NCBI GenBank assembly: GCA_022266195.1
Contig: WHVY01000003.1
Coordinates: 1,550,001 to 1,614,000, forward strand
From: Tetranychus cinnabarinus
Taxonomy: Eukaryota; Arthropoda; Arachnida; Trombidiformes; Tetranychidae
Length of the DNA: 64,000 nucleotides
Direction: 5' to 3'
Shown: piece after piece, positions 37,001-49,199 of the stretch
How the letters are laid out: each line of letters begins with the position of its first letter
Numbering within the stretch: the stretch's first letter is position 1
The notes under the pieces: model-generated
What the model was told of the DNA's origin: nothing
The model's input: the letters and a program-made list of their open reading frames with translations, nothing else
Databases searched by the model: none
Made by a program: the position numbers and the translations under genes

Positions 37001-37338
37001 ATGTGAATAGTGTTGACCCAACGACAAATGATTCAACAACAAATGCAACTCAAAATTGGCAAAATTCAAATTGTTTAACCAGTTTAACCTGCATTAGTGG
37101 AGACGATTTTTACCGTACTTCAGATGCTAGCCTACCAATATTACCAGAAAGTTCAAATGAAACGGATGATAATTCTCACATATTAACGCGAGGGCACACG
37201 GCTGATGATCAAGAAAATGAAGATGTCGCTATGGATTTAATAATGTCAATTCTTGAAAATGAAGAGAGAAATAGAGACCCAAATGACCCTCCTGTTCCTT
37301 GGTACCTTGAACCTCATTTTTCCCACCTCAAAGAGTGA
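31067..37338 (+). CDS. cyc: Cycle/BMAL1 circadian bHLH-PAS transcription factor
   Basis: Five exons, join(31067..31399, 31490..31582, 31744..31861, 34069..34590, 35858..37338), encode 848 residues. Cycle pairs with Clock to drive E-box-dependent circadian transcription. The bHLH is typical (HSEIEKRRRDKM, ITELSCLIPMCNAMSRKLDK, about 35-88). PAS-A (FLFVVSCDRGRILFVS; GQNWFDILHPKDVAKVKEQL), the linker ARRSFFCRMK, and PAS-B (SRHTIDGKFLFVDQRATLIL, LPQELLGTCCYEYCHHEDL) all match BMAL1. A long Asn/Ser/Gln-rich region follows. The tail DVAMDLIMSILENEE with VPWYL matches the BMAL1 transactivation domain, which Drosophila Cycle lacks, and then runs on for ten more residues. Introns 3 (2.2 kb) and 4 (1.3 kb) are far longer than others in the window. 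Confidence 0.94.
33049..33054. promoter_or_regulatory. Canonical E-box CACGTG in cycle intron 3
   Basis: A palindromic CACGTG lies inside the long third intron of the cycle gene. It is the binding site of Clock:Cycle-type heterodimers, but one hexamer in a long intron can occur by chance. Confidence 0.25.
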
Positions 37339-38337
37339 AATGTGTTTTGTAAGCTTATCATCATCCTAACCCCAATCAGATTTATTTATTATTTTACTGG
37401 TAAATTGGTAAAGTTGCAGGTTAAGAGTTGAATTTATTGTATTTACTGTAAATCATACTATTTTTGGATTGTTTCAATGAGATATTAGACCTTAGACAAA
37501 CACTAGTTCATTGGTCAAAATCAGTATCATTTTTGAATTCATCATTGATTATATCATTATTGTTAACAGGTACTTAATTATCCTAAGCAAACTGTAAAAT
37601 TAAATCTGAATCTTAATGAAAAGATAAATGGAAAAATGAATATCAATATCTCCATAAATCAATCTCTCAATAAATTGTTAATAAAGTGGCGAAAAAAGTA
37701 CAGTGTTATAATCAAATTAATTCAATAATTCGTAAATAACTTACTTCCCTTAATTCAGATCATGGCAATCTTTACTTTGAACTATTCAGAACATTTATTG
37801 CGAATAAAAATGATAAAGAAAGGTCAATAACGTCGGCTTACACCATTGCTGCCTCAATGTAAATAATGTTCATTAAATGTATCTTTTGGTTCATTTCAAA
37901 TAAGAAAGACAAACATACCTTTTATTGTTGGTAAAATTATTACTTATTTAATTATTATCGTAAGGTTGACCATTTTAATATTCCCATTGTTTCCATTGTA
38001 TGGATAGATGTTAATAATAATAAATTAATTGTAATCTCAATGTCTCAGTAACAGTTTCATTTGTATTTCTGATTTACCTATAAATTTATAATAAACTATC
38101 GCTAATTGAATGACTCGAAACAATTTCATCGACAATCACAATTGTATTCAAAGCTAGCTATAGCAGGTAACCAAGTCGATAATTTCCCTGATTTTCGCAT
38201 AATTGAGGTTCTAAGCTTGCTCCATTGGCCATACATTTTGTAGAAATGTAAATATAAAAGTCTTGTGAGTTTTATCAAAATAATATATAAATCAGACTTA
38301 ATCTTCAACGGTTGTTCAAGATTAACTCATTGTTGTG
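37339..38337. other. Convergent 3' region of cycle and Duox
   Basis: About 1 kb of AT-rich sequence holding the two facing 3' UTRs. No gene, repeat or RNA was recognised. Confidence 0.35.
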
Positions 38338-41300
38338 CTAAAAATTTTCCGAATGGTGTATAAACAAAGCTCCTGATTGACGGTTCATCCTTTCACAGGC
38401 TGATCCAACTGAATTTGTCATCGGTGGTGGACCACAGCTGAAAACTCCAATTCTTGCAACCTTCAAACAAATTAGATTAAAGTTAATGAAATGATAAACA
38501 GTTATAAATTAACTTACCTTAGGATGCAACCTTTGAAGTGAAGTAAAAAATTGATGAAAATCAGGCCTTCCAAATTGGGTTTTAGCTTTTAATCCAGTAA
38601 ATAAACTACGATTTGAGACTCTCTGGAAATGACGTTCACAAACATACTGGAATAAATTAAAGGGGAAACAATTAGCAAAAAATGAGACCTTTTTGTCAGC
38701 AGTGACTTTGTGTACATACTGTAAATAACACTCATCTGATTCACAGTAATACTATTATCATTACTATATTAGCACAGTTATTGTAAAGTACATGTAAATT
38801 GTGTGAATAAGTGTTAGAAATAATTTACATTAAGATTATTGATAATGTGATACACAAGAGGTCATCGATTGAAAGATCAATGTCTATTTTTGTCTTGTTA
38901 GAATCAGACTAGATTTAATTTGTTATACAACTCACCAACATCATGGTTCTTAAATCAAATTTATCATAAAATTGAGTGATAAATATGTGAACACAGACAA
39001 GGTTTGATACATCTTTTTCCTCTAAATCACGAAGTATATCGACCAACCATTCAAAATGCTTTTGAGTTCGAGTTACCCATAAAAAGTAGACCTAAATGAA
39101 GCCAAAATAATAATAGCATTTATAAGTTGATGTGAAACAAAATGATGTAGATCAGATGACAAAATGTAACAAATAGGATTATCATTATTATATCATAAAA
39201 TCAAAGTAAGATCATATATCATTACAAGAAAAAGGTGACAATATTGTCATGGAATGATAACGAGTTATACCTTTTTACAGGTTGTCATGCGATTTATTGA
39301 AGCTTTAAAAGCAACGTCTTTCAAAATGGATGCAAATGGTGTTACACCAATTCCACCACCAACCAGAACTGAAACAGGAAATCTGAACCAATCTTGATGT
39401 GTTTCCCCATAAGGTCCATCTAACCTGATGTTTGGATAAGGGGACATTGAGAGCCCATTAGGGTCATAAATTTGTCTGATGTTGGTGGTAAATGGGCCAA
39501 CAGCTCGAATGTAAAGTTGAAGATTTTCCTCGTGAGGAGCCGAAGCAAGAGTAAATGGATGAAATTCATTTGAATTTAGGGCAACACTTGAAATTCGCAC
39601 CCATTGGCCACTTTTGTAATCAAAGTTTTCCGGCTTAGCAAAGCAAAGCAAAGTCACATTGGATGGATAATGAACAACTCTGACAACTGGAATTTCCGAT
39701 TTCTTCCGTGAGATACTAATTAGTTTATCAATCTTGAATAAAATTAATGGTATAATCAGATATGATGTTAATAATGGCTCTTGGATAAGACGACCGAGTC
39801 CATGGAGAAACATTAACAAGTAAAATAATGGATAAAGATTGTGTGTTGACCAGAAAGCGGTAAATACATATCGACGGGAAACTGGAGTTGAAAATATGTA
39901 AATGATTGTCATCAAAGCCAACAAGAGTAATCCAGTAACACCTAAGGGAAGATTAAAGTAAAAGAAAAATATCGATAAGTTGATGTTGCTAATTTATTCA
40001 AAGATATTGATGGTGAGAAATAGCCATAGGTCATTCATTTTGGTTTGTAAACAATTAAATCACACTGATGTCTCGGTAATGTTAACCTCACTTACCAGTT
40101 ATAGTGTGGAAACACCAGTCTTGAAATTTAGGAAGTTCATTTGATCTGAAATTAAAATATACAGAAGATTAGATTATGTTTTTGTGTGATTAATATGTTA
40201 CCTTGAATAAAAGCTGGGAAAAAGGCACATCAGATCACTCGGGCGTTGAGTAAGAATATGATAAAAGTTAAATGTATGACCAATTGAATGAATTACTGTA
40301 AGACAAGAAAAAATTGAAGTTATATTGTCAATTTTAGACTTGAATAACTTACTGGCAAATATTAAACCAATTATAGCGATGATCTTATGGAACGAAACCG
40401 ATGCATCGAAAGGTATGTATTTGTTCAAAAAGGTTTCGCGTAAAACAGTGATTAAATTACGAGACATTGTTATCAATAATATTGAAAAAATGAACATAAT
40501 CACTGATGCAGTTCCTCTTGAGATGGCAACTCCAAAGCCAGCAATTTGTCTTAAGCCACGATCTTCATTAAAATAGGTATAATCTGTAACCAGAATAGTT
40601 AATTCGTTTGACTTTGGTTAATTTGTTAACATGTTAATTTAAATATCTTACAGATCAATTTATCAATCAGCAAATAGCCTATGATCAAGAAAAATACAAG
40701 GAACCAAAAAATATGCCATTTTGTTTCATCAATGAATCGGGATAATTGGTTGATAAAGCCATGCTGTTCAGTCGGATGTTGAGTTTCAATTGAAATTGAA
40801 TTATCTTTACTCGACCTGTAAACAAGAAAAGATCATTAAATTATCTCTTGAAAGAGTCTTTTAATTTACCTTTCGGTTGATTGTGGTTCTTCTTTGTAAA
40901 TTGAATAAGCTCGTACAATTTTATCTCGGGCACGAAACATTGCGCTCTGTCTTTTACTTTGGCTTGAATCAATCTCAACCTTTAAATCACCAACTAAATT
41001 AGATGAAATTAAATAAAACTGGTAAATAAGAAGTCTTGATTATGGATTTTATTTTCACCTTCAAGATTAAGCTCTACGTAACCAAATTCTTCTTTATAAT
41101 CGCCTAAAAATTTGAGAAAATCAGTCAAATTCAATTCATTTTTAGAGTCCAATCCAGCTGAAGTAAACATTGAACTGATCAGTTCCTCCATTTGTTTTGA
41201 ATCAATACTCTGATTAGCCAGTTCAAGCATCGATCTTAATGAAAGAAAGAAGAAAAATTTAATTCGAAAATAAAGCAAAATTTAAATTGTTGTTTGATTT

Positions 41301-44300
41301 ACCTGATCATTGTTGAAAACTCTTGCTTAGATAAACTTCCAGTTCCATCCAAATCATACATGTCAAACATTAACTTAGCTTTCTGATCCGATGAACCTTG
41401 AATTCAAAAATTGATATTTTCTTATTCAGTAATGATTGTTGAATATTGAAACTTACCTTTGGCAAAGATGATCATCATATCAAGAAACTCTCTAAAAGAT
41501 ATGTAACCATTTTCATCTTTATCAACCAAGGAAAACATTTGCTTAACAAAAAGTGAATCTGGTCTCATGGCTAATGCCTCAGCAAATTCATATTCAGTCA
41601 ATTCCGTTTGTAAAATATTCTTCGCAATTTTCAAGTCAACTTTACTTTTCAACGGTTTAATATCGAAAGACTGAGGGAAAATAAAATGGACATTTAGCTG
41701 TGATTAAAATTGTTGAGCAAACTATACTTACATGAGCAAAGACAGCACGGAAAAACGATTCCAAATGTTTTTGTCGCTCATGTTTGCTGTAACATGATTT
41801 AAGAATCCTTTTTGCATCCATTTGTTGACGCTCACGACCCACACCAATCGATTCAAGAAACGCTTCCAATTGTTGAACAAAAACAGTTTGCTCAGCTTCA
41901 GTATCAAATGTTAGTATCTGCAGATGGAAAGGAAATTAAATTATCATCGAGTAATTATTGAATGCGTTAACATTACCAAGTCATGTTCATTTGGGATCTT
42001 GGCCGCGATCAGTGGCTGCTTTGAATTGACACTGATTTGTAATTTGATTGATTGAATGCCTTTGAAATCAATTCGACGGATCAATTTTTCTTCATGGCCC
42101 AAAGATTTTATTGATATTCGTTTTTCCTTCAGTTCAAAGTTGATTAAAATTGGTTTCATGCTATCTTCCCCACTTTCCCATTCAAAAGCTGTAAAATTTA
42201 AATTGGAAAAAGCAAATTAGGAAAACGATAAGCTGAAATTACTATTAATAAATTACCAATAGTTGAATTGATTCCTGGTGAAGCAGACATTTTAGCTCTC
42301 TTACTCTTCCTTCTGATTAATTCATCTTTTCGTTTCCTTCGACTTACGAGGATCCAAAGTATTAACCAGCAGCCTAAAACGTATAGTCCAAGTGAACCAA
42401 TTGTTGTGAATAATGGAAACTCACTTCCAGTCATATAATCGAAAGTTTGTGGATTTGGACAGAAACCAATTTCATCGTTATCGGCAGTATTGATGTTTGA
42501 CAGCGCGAAACATGCACCATATTGACAAGGAAATTTGATTAAATCAGGCGAACCACATTCAGCTGGAAAATTATCTAAAATTAAATCGGGTAAATTTGGT
42601 TATTTACTGGAAATGTAAGAAAACAATTCAATATTAAATAAATTGTCTACTATTGTACCTCTCTCATTGGGAAGAAGGAAAGGCTTTTCTTGTACAGAAA
42701 CATTAAGAGTCAATGTTAAAATATCTCGGATTGAGAGCAATTCCAATTTTTTGATTTGAGTATCATCAAACAGTCTAAATAAATGAAAAAAACAAGAATA
42801 TTAAAAAGTTGGTATTTTTAAAGATTCTGATATTACTTATTTTCTCGATTTTGGTACCAGAAGTAATCAGAATCTCTGATTCTCGTAAATTGTTCATTGA
42901 TAATTTCACGAAACGTTTCTCCAATTCCATTTGCATTTGACTCCATCAGTCCTCCGAAGTAAACATCAATATCATTTACATTTTTATACAACGTTGAAAT
43001 TTTCTATCAGAATCAAGATGAACAAGATCAAAATAATGTTTGAACTGATAAAATTGATATTTAGCTTACATGGAAATTTGTTGTTGAGCTATTCCAGAGG
43101 TTACTATTGATTGAATACATGTCACCATAAACAGGCAAGTTGAACAATGATCTGGTTGAAAGGTAATCGGGTAAACCAAAGTCTCGTCCTCGTTGTATAT
43201 TAACTGAAGCCAAATCCCGTCGCGTGAAATCAATTGGTCCATAAGTACGTCTTCTCAAATTTTTTGATATCGATGCTCCATCAGGACGGGAAGATGTTAC
43301 AGTTAAGCTTAGGAAAAATGATTTATAACTCTTTTCAGTTAGATTGAACGAGCTAAAGAAACTATTGCACAGCTTAACTGGCGATGTATTATAAAGTGGA
43401 TTATTTTTCCGTTTGGTTTGCCTTAATTTTCGTTTATTAACATTGTAACTCTGGTCACACACATCAAACCATAATTTGACAGTTGGAGGAACCAAAACAT
43501 GTCCATATCTCATCGCTGATCCACTAAATAAGTGACTAACAGAGGGATCGACCGATTTCTTGTAACCACTATATTTAGTTAATGATTTTCCAGTCCAGAT
43601 TGGTAACCATTCGTTTATTATCACTTGCTAGTTAAAGTAAAGAAATTTAATTTATAACTATTACTAGATACGAATTGCTATAAAAACTGGTATTTGGGTT
43701 GCTTTTTAGGTGAAACTTTATTGTAAACTAACCTGTTGGGATGCAATTACCCATTTTCTTGCGGTATTGAAAATCTTTTCGTCATCCCAATGGCGATTAT
43801 TTTTTCTTAATTTATCTGCAATCAAATTGTGCCATCGAAACCACATGATATTGATTGCTAAGAGAAATGGGTTCTCGTTTGCATGATAATCACCGGTTGC
43901 TTAATGAGAAAAATGAAATTTATAGTGAATAAAATAACAAAAGTAGAAACAAATCAAAGTGATTTGAAGAAAAAAATTACCATAAAATCGCTTAACAGAT
44001 TCCATATGTGCTGAATTGGTATTATTTTGGTAAATTGGTTCATTGTCATTTGGTAGACCATTACGATTCTTAGCTGGGAAATTTTTATTGCTAATATCTG
44101 AACGGAGTCGTCCTGATTCGAAGCTTCTTAGTTGATCAGTGACCATTTTTGAACGACCATAAATAGTTCCACCATCAATATAAGGAGTAGCATCACTGAT
44201 CTGAAAGATAAATTATATCACTATTAGGGAATATTTGCAACATTTGGAATAAATTTACCATTTTTCGAGGATTATTGACTGATTTTCCAGTCTCTTGAGA

Positions 44301-45316
44301 GTATTTTCCTCGAATGAAAGGCATGAAACTGCGTCCCAGTTTGCGCTTAAACTCATGATCAGATGGTATTTCAACGTCAAAATATTCAGGTGGACATGAT
44401 GACTGTATCCTCGTATCAACGATTTCATTTGTTACGTGTTCGCCTTTAAAATTTCAAACATTTAGTAAAAATATATTAATAATAAACTAATGATCTTTAA
44501 ATGACTCTGAAAATAATAAATTACTTACCAAAAAACACAAGTAAGGCATTTTTGCCTAATCGGTTGACAATATTTTCATTGTCGTTGGTTGATAACAATG
44601 AACTTAAATGAAATGGATTGGGTAAATCTGATATCAATGGTTTACCAACGCCATCTTGATATCTAGCTGAGGTTAGTCGACTTAATGAGCTTCCTGCAAT
44701 AATGAATGTTATCATTAAAATCATAAACATCTTAAAAAATTTAAAAAGCATTTCCATTCTTACCTGTTGACCCAAGATTTGGTTTATCTTTGTTATTGTA
44801 CCAACCATCATATGATTGGTAAATCTCCGAATAATCTAAACTAGATTCTTTTAAAAACCAGTCCAAAAAGGCTTCATGATCATCTAAGCTCGGCTTTTCG
44901 TCTGAAATTAATTCAAGTGAACAATTATTAAAATCAATTCAGATGTTTTTCATGTTTGATGTTGCAAGTAAATTTGTTAAGAGTCAATCAAAAAAAAGCA
45001 AAGCATAAGATCACAAAATAATTGTAAATTGTAACCAATAATTAGTCTTAGGTAATGATTGTTCACAACTGCAACATTATTTAAGTCAGAATTAGGAAGA
45101 TTTCTTATAACTGTTTCTCAAAATAAAAGTGTAAGACTTAAGATTTTCCGAAAAATACTCACCTTTTAGGTATCGATTCCTTGACTCTTGGATCTCGGGG
45201 AACTTAAATTTTGAATTTGTATCTCTTAATAAAGTGTTTCTCCTGATTGAAACTACTGTACTAATAAAGTTAACAACGAGTAAAAAAGTGATGATCAAAT
45301 TTAGGTGACCTTTCAT
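38338..45316 (-). CDS. Duox: Dual oxidase (Duox), peroxidase plus NADPH oxidase
   Basis: The 24-exon model is complement(join(38338..38460, 38518..38646, 38936..39091, 39271..39941, 40096..40145, 40202..40295, 40353..40583, 40652..40815, 40870..40993, 41059..41234, 41303..41396, 41457..41670, 41732..41917, 41977..42188, 42257..42574, 42659..42774, 42837..43003, 43070..43627, 43733..43899, 43981..44200, 44259..44443, 44529..44693, 44764..44901, 45163..45316)), giving 1603 residues. Duox makes extracellular H2O2 for gut immunity and for cuticle or matrix cross-linking. In order: signal peptide (LNLIITFLLVVNFISTVVS); peroxidase homology domain with WFRWHN and VNIQRGRDFGLPDY; a membrane span near 677-695; two calcium EF-hands (DKDENGYISF and DLDGTGSLSK); six-helix heme domain with the His pairs in HSIGHTFN and THNLYPLFYLLMFLHG; FAD site HPFTLASAPHE; NADPH site GGGIGVTPF; FSCGPPPMT; terminal HHSENF. 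Confidence 0.95.
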
Positions 45317-45831
45317 TTGAATATTGATTGGAATATCCTAAAAGCACAAAAATAACGATTGAATCCAAAATTTAGACGAATATAAACTTTAGAAGAAAAT
45401 AAATTGATAAGAAAAACCAAAGGTTGAATTGAAACAGGAAAGCAAAACAAAAATTAGGTAAGGACGGAAATCGATGAAGGGATATTGATGGAAAGGATGT
45501 CAATCTGTTATTTTATCAGGTCTAAAGCCATGTAACACAGGATCATTGATTATTCAATTTTGTATTACGAAAGTTTATTTCTAATTATATAATTAATCAA
45601 TTAGCATATTTTCAGGGTAATTTCTTTATAAAAATAATTTAATCAATATATCAATTTGTTTATAAAGCTAAAAATTTCGATACAGATTTTCTTATAGCAT
45701 TATTAAAATGAATAAAAATATTATTAACCTTCTTCCATTGTAAATCAAATTTATAAAATTTCAAACTCCAATTGAAACAAAACAATAATTTGACAATCGA
45801 AACAAATTGAATAAACAAATTGGTATATTGA
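45317..45831. other. Upstream flank of Duox
   Basis: AT-rich sequence containing the Duox 5' UTR and promoter. No gene was recognised. Confidence 0.35.
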
Positions 45832-46128
45832 TTAAATTATTTTTATAAAGAAATTACCCAATCAGCGGAATGTTTCGAGCAAGCTCAAAGAACCAATTAT
45901 TCAAGTCAATCAAGTGTACCAAGCTCAGAATTTGAAGATAACATGACAATAGACGATATACTTGGAAGTTTTTTACACTCGGTGGAGATATGTGAACAAT
46001 CTAGCGAGGATCAGGAAAAATTTCTTGATAAAATTTTAGCTTCCCAAGAACCGTCAGAGCCCGATTGCTTGCGCCAATTACAACTATTTATTGAGAGAGA
46101 AAGTTATAAAGTGATTGATCTCACATAA
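45832..46128 (+). pseudogene. Unexplained open frame, possible gene fragment or exon
   Basis: A frame open from 45832 to the stop at 46126-46128 (98 codons) has the composition of real protein: acidic, with balanced amino acids, for example SEFEDNMTIDDILGSFLHS and PSEPDCLRQLQLFIERES. An ATG lies at 45943, leaving 61 residues. After the stop the same frame continues with PWQKAEQWPNEEQWSIEES up to another stop near 46217, so a decayed or interrupted gene is one reading; a terminal exon of an unseen gene is another. I recognise no family. A short repeated motif (GAGGAACAGTGGTCAATCGAGG and variants) lies just downstream. Confidence 0.3.
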
Positions 46129-47295
46129 TCGGATTCAAACGGGGAACCGTGGCAAAAGGCAGAACAGTGGCCAAACGAGGAACAGTGGTCAATCGAGGAA
46201 AGCAATCAGACAGCATAAAAAAGAATCTAAATAATTATCTAAGAGAACATCTAAAAAGAAGTTTAAAAAAAAAGTTCAATAAAAGTTTCATTTCATATGA
46301 GTTTTGTTTATTTGATATACAAAAAAGGAATATAACTTATGTTTTTAAAACTTCAATCCTTAATCAAAATTCTTATATATGAGTACATTTGATAATATAA
46401 TAACCTTACTCTTTGGTAATGCATGTATTAATAAATGCCCGGGCAATTCAAAAGTGTTGGTAATGTCATGCTTCTATTTTTTTACCATATGATCAGTTTT
46501 CAATGTGCTTGAACCTTTTTCATTTTTTTCACTTTGATTGTTTTTGATAGTTTAATTACCAATTTTAGTACTTATCTCGATGTTTGTGCATTAAGGTACT
46601 AGGAATCAATAATCAATTTGAGATCTTGATTGATCATTATCATAGGCAGCAATCAACGATAACAATCATTACATGTATGACTTTGTTTTTTTCAATGTGA
46701 ATATAAGACTCAACTTTAAATATGACTCGAGTCATCAGCTTTATCAATGGACTCAATAGCCTAATCAAACCATCATCGATTACATGGTAAGTGATTAGAT
46801 TGATTTACTAATTGATATTTAGCTTTGACCTTTACGGTTATTGTTCATCGAAGGCAAAGCATGTAGTAAGGCAGCGGTAATGAAGACTAGATAAATGGAC
46901 AAATGAAGATGGTACAAACGTATTAATTCAGTAATACTTGGAATCAGCTTGACTGAAATAATATCGAAGTATCTGGATGTGATGAACATAAATAATAAAT
47001 TTGTTAGATAAGATAGCTGCAAATTATCTATCAATCAATTAATATTTATCTAGATTCTAGATAAGTAAACTGCATCATCTTCAGGAGTTATTGAAAGGAG
47101 GCAACTCTTGAAAACAAGTTTGCTTCGATTAAGATAAATCTTACAATTACGATGTCTCATTTTGCTTTCCGGTGGCTTAAAAGTCATTACATTTTATTTC
47201 ATTTCTTTACTCAACTGTTTTAATTGACTATTTACTAATATTTTATTTCTTTTTTACCTTGTGTATTTTGTTTTACCAGCAGACAAGCTAGAACC
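46129..47295. other. Intergenic, upstream of the methylene-THF dehydrogenase gene
   Basis: Contains the tail of the unexplained frame (to about 46217), a Lys-rich short frame (46149-46382) without family features, and then AT-rich sequence. The promoter of the following gene should lie close to 47200. Confidence 0.35.
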
Positions 47296-48458
47296 ATGGC
47301 TAAAATAATCAGTGGAAAAGAGGTTTCCTCGCAAATTCAAGCCAAGCTACGAGATGAAGTTGCAAAATTATCCATCAAACCTTGCTTAGCTATTGTACAA
47401 GTTGGAGCTCGAGATGACTCGAATGTTTACATTCGAATGAAAGTTAAATTCAGTGAAGAGGTTGGCGTTTCAGCTATTCACCATAAATTACCAAAATCAA
47501 CTACTGAGACTCAGGTAAGAAAAAACATAAACACCATCTTCAATATCAGGCCTAAACTAATCATTCTAATTCACAGTTGATTCAAAAAATCAAAGATCTC
47601 AACCAAGACCCTAATGTTCACGGAATAATTGTACAGCTACCTTTGGACAGTGATAACCCAATCAACGCAGACTTCATTACCAATCTAATAGACCCAAACA
47701 AGGATGTAGATGGGTTAGTAGATAATTCAATAAAACTAGTAATTTGAGTTTGAATTTTTGCTAAAAATTATTTTCTTGTAGCCTTTCAGACATAAATGCT
47801 GGTAAACTCATGCATGGCCAGGTTGATGGAAAGAACAGTTATATCCCATGTACTCCGTTTGGTTGCTTAGAGCTTATAAAGCAAAGTGGGATTCAAATTG
47901 CAGGTATAATCAAAATATAATATGTTTACTGTTGACTATGATTTAACATGGATTATCTTTCCTTTCGCCAAACAAGGTTCCAATGCTGTTGTCTTAGGTA
48001 GAAGTAAAATTATTGGTTCTCCAATGGCACAATTACTGGTTTGGCATAATGCAACTGTTACAATTGTTCATTCAAGAAGTAAAAATATTCCTGATATTGT
48101 TCGCAACGCAGATATTGTTGTCGCTGCTGTTGGTCAGCCTTTATTTGTTAAAAAAGATTGGCTCAAGCCTGGTAATATACAGCCCATATTAATTATTGAT
48201 TATGGAGACTAATTATGACTTTTGTTTTGATCATAAGGTGCGGTTGTTATTGATTGTGGAATCACTTCAATTCCTGATGCTAGTAAAAAATCTGGTTACA
48301 GATTGGTTGGAGATGTTGATTACAATCAATGCAAGGAGGTTGCTTCAGCAATTACCCCAGTTCCAGGAGGAGTTGGGCCAATGACAGTTGCTATGTTGAT
48401 TTACAATACGGTTGATGCAGCCAAAAAAGTAGGTTCATCTAGAAAGGGAAATAAATAA
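47296..48458 (+). CDS. Methylenetetrahydrofolate dehydrogenase/methenyl-THF cyclohydrolase, stand-alone
   Basis: Five exons, join(47296..47514, 47577..47713, 47782..47903, 47977..48171, 48238..48458), give 297 residues. The enzyme interconverts 5,10-methylene-, methenyl- and 10-formyl-THF. Family blocks are VQVGARDDSNVYIRMKVKF (with the catalytic Lys of the YxxxK motif), GIIVQLPLD, DPNKDVDG, VVLGRSKIIGSPMAQLL, GAVVIDCGI and ITPVPGGVGPMTVAML. The sequence resembles the N-terminal domain of cytosolic MTHFD1 more than mitochondrial MTHFD2. It stops after that domain, so there is no formyl-THF synthetase part. No transit peptide is visible: the coding region starts MAKIISGKEVS. An unseen upstream exon could add one. 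Confidence 0.92.
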
Positions 48459-49199
48459 ATATATTTCTAATGAAAAATCTTTTTTTTCTAGACATTGGCT
48501 TAATCACGTCAAACATAGGCTTAATTTGGTCATTGAATTGATTTCTCTAAATCTGTTTAATTGCTTATTACCATGATTATAAATCTTTTTAAACATTATA
48601 CCAAATTTTAAATGTATTTAAATTAATAATAAATCGGTTTTTCTGAGAGTAAGTAAATTAAATTTGTCTGATTTTTTACAAATCAATATTTATAATTAGT
48701 TTTTTGGTTATATGGTCAATAAGTTTCGTCAGAATTGCTTTCATCAGTAGAGAGTTATTTATCTTGATTTCAAATTTTAAGATTGTGTGTTTGAAGAACG
48801 AAATGCGAATTGAAAATTATATCAATATTTAAGATTGACAGTTGCTGACCATTTGAAGATATTTTGAAGGAAACATTTTCAAAGTGCTTGAGAGAGTTTT
48901 GTATTTGCGCGCCTTTAACAGTAACTATAAAGTAACTGGTTATTCAAGGAAGCATCCGCGGTTATTATTCTGTACACCATTTTGTGTTTTGTTCAATTTC
49001 ACATTATTTGTGGGATTTGACAAATCTGATTTTATTAATTCATCTTTTATTTAATTCTTGATGTTGTTAACATCATGAAATGTTTACCTGTGTCATTGTT
49101 ATTCGTGTGAATCAAAACAAAAGGAATAATTTTATTTAATTTTTTATGTCTGTTGTAAATTTCCTCGACACATAAAACCCCTTCTTACTTTTACTGAAT
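48459..49199. other. Intergenic, between the methylene-THF dehydrogenase and PCIF1 genes
   Basis: AT-rich, with GCGCGCC at about 48907 as a rare GC-rich motif that may mark the PCIF1 promoter. No gene was seen. Confidence 0.35.

Noticed and set aside
46819..47034. 71-codon minus-strand frame
   Set aside because: Hydrophobic, AT-driven composition with no splice or family support.
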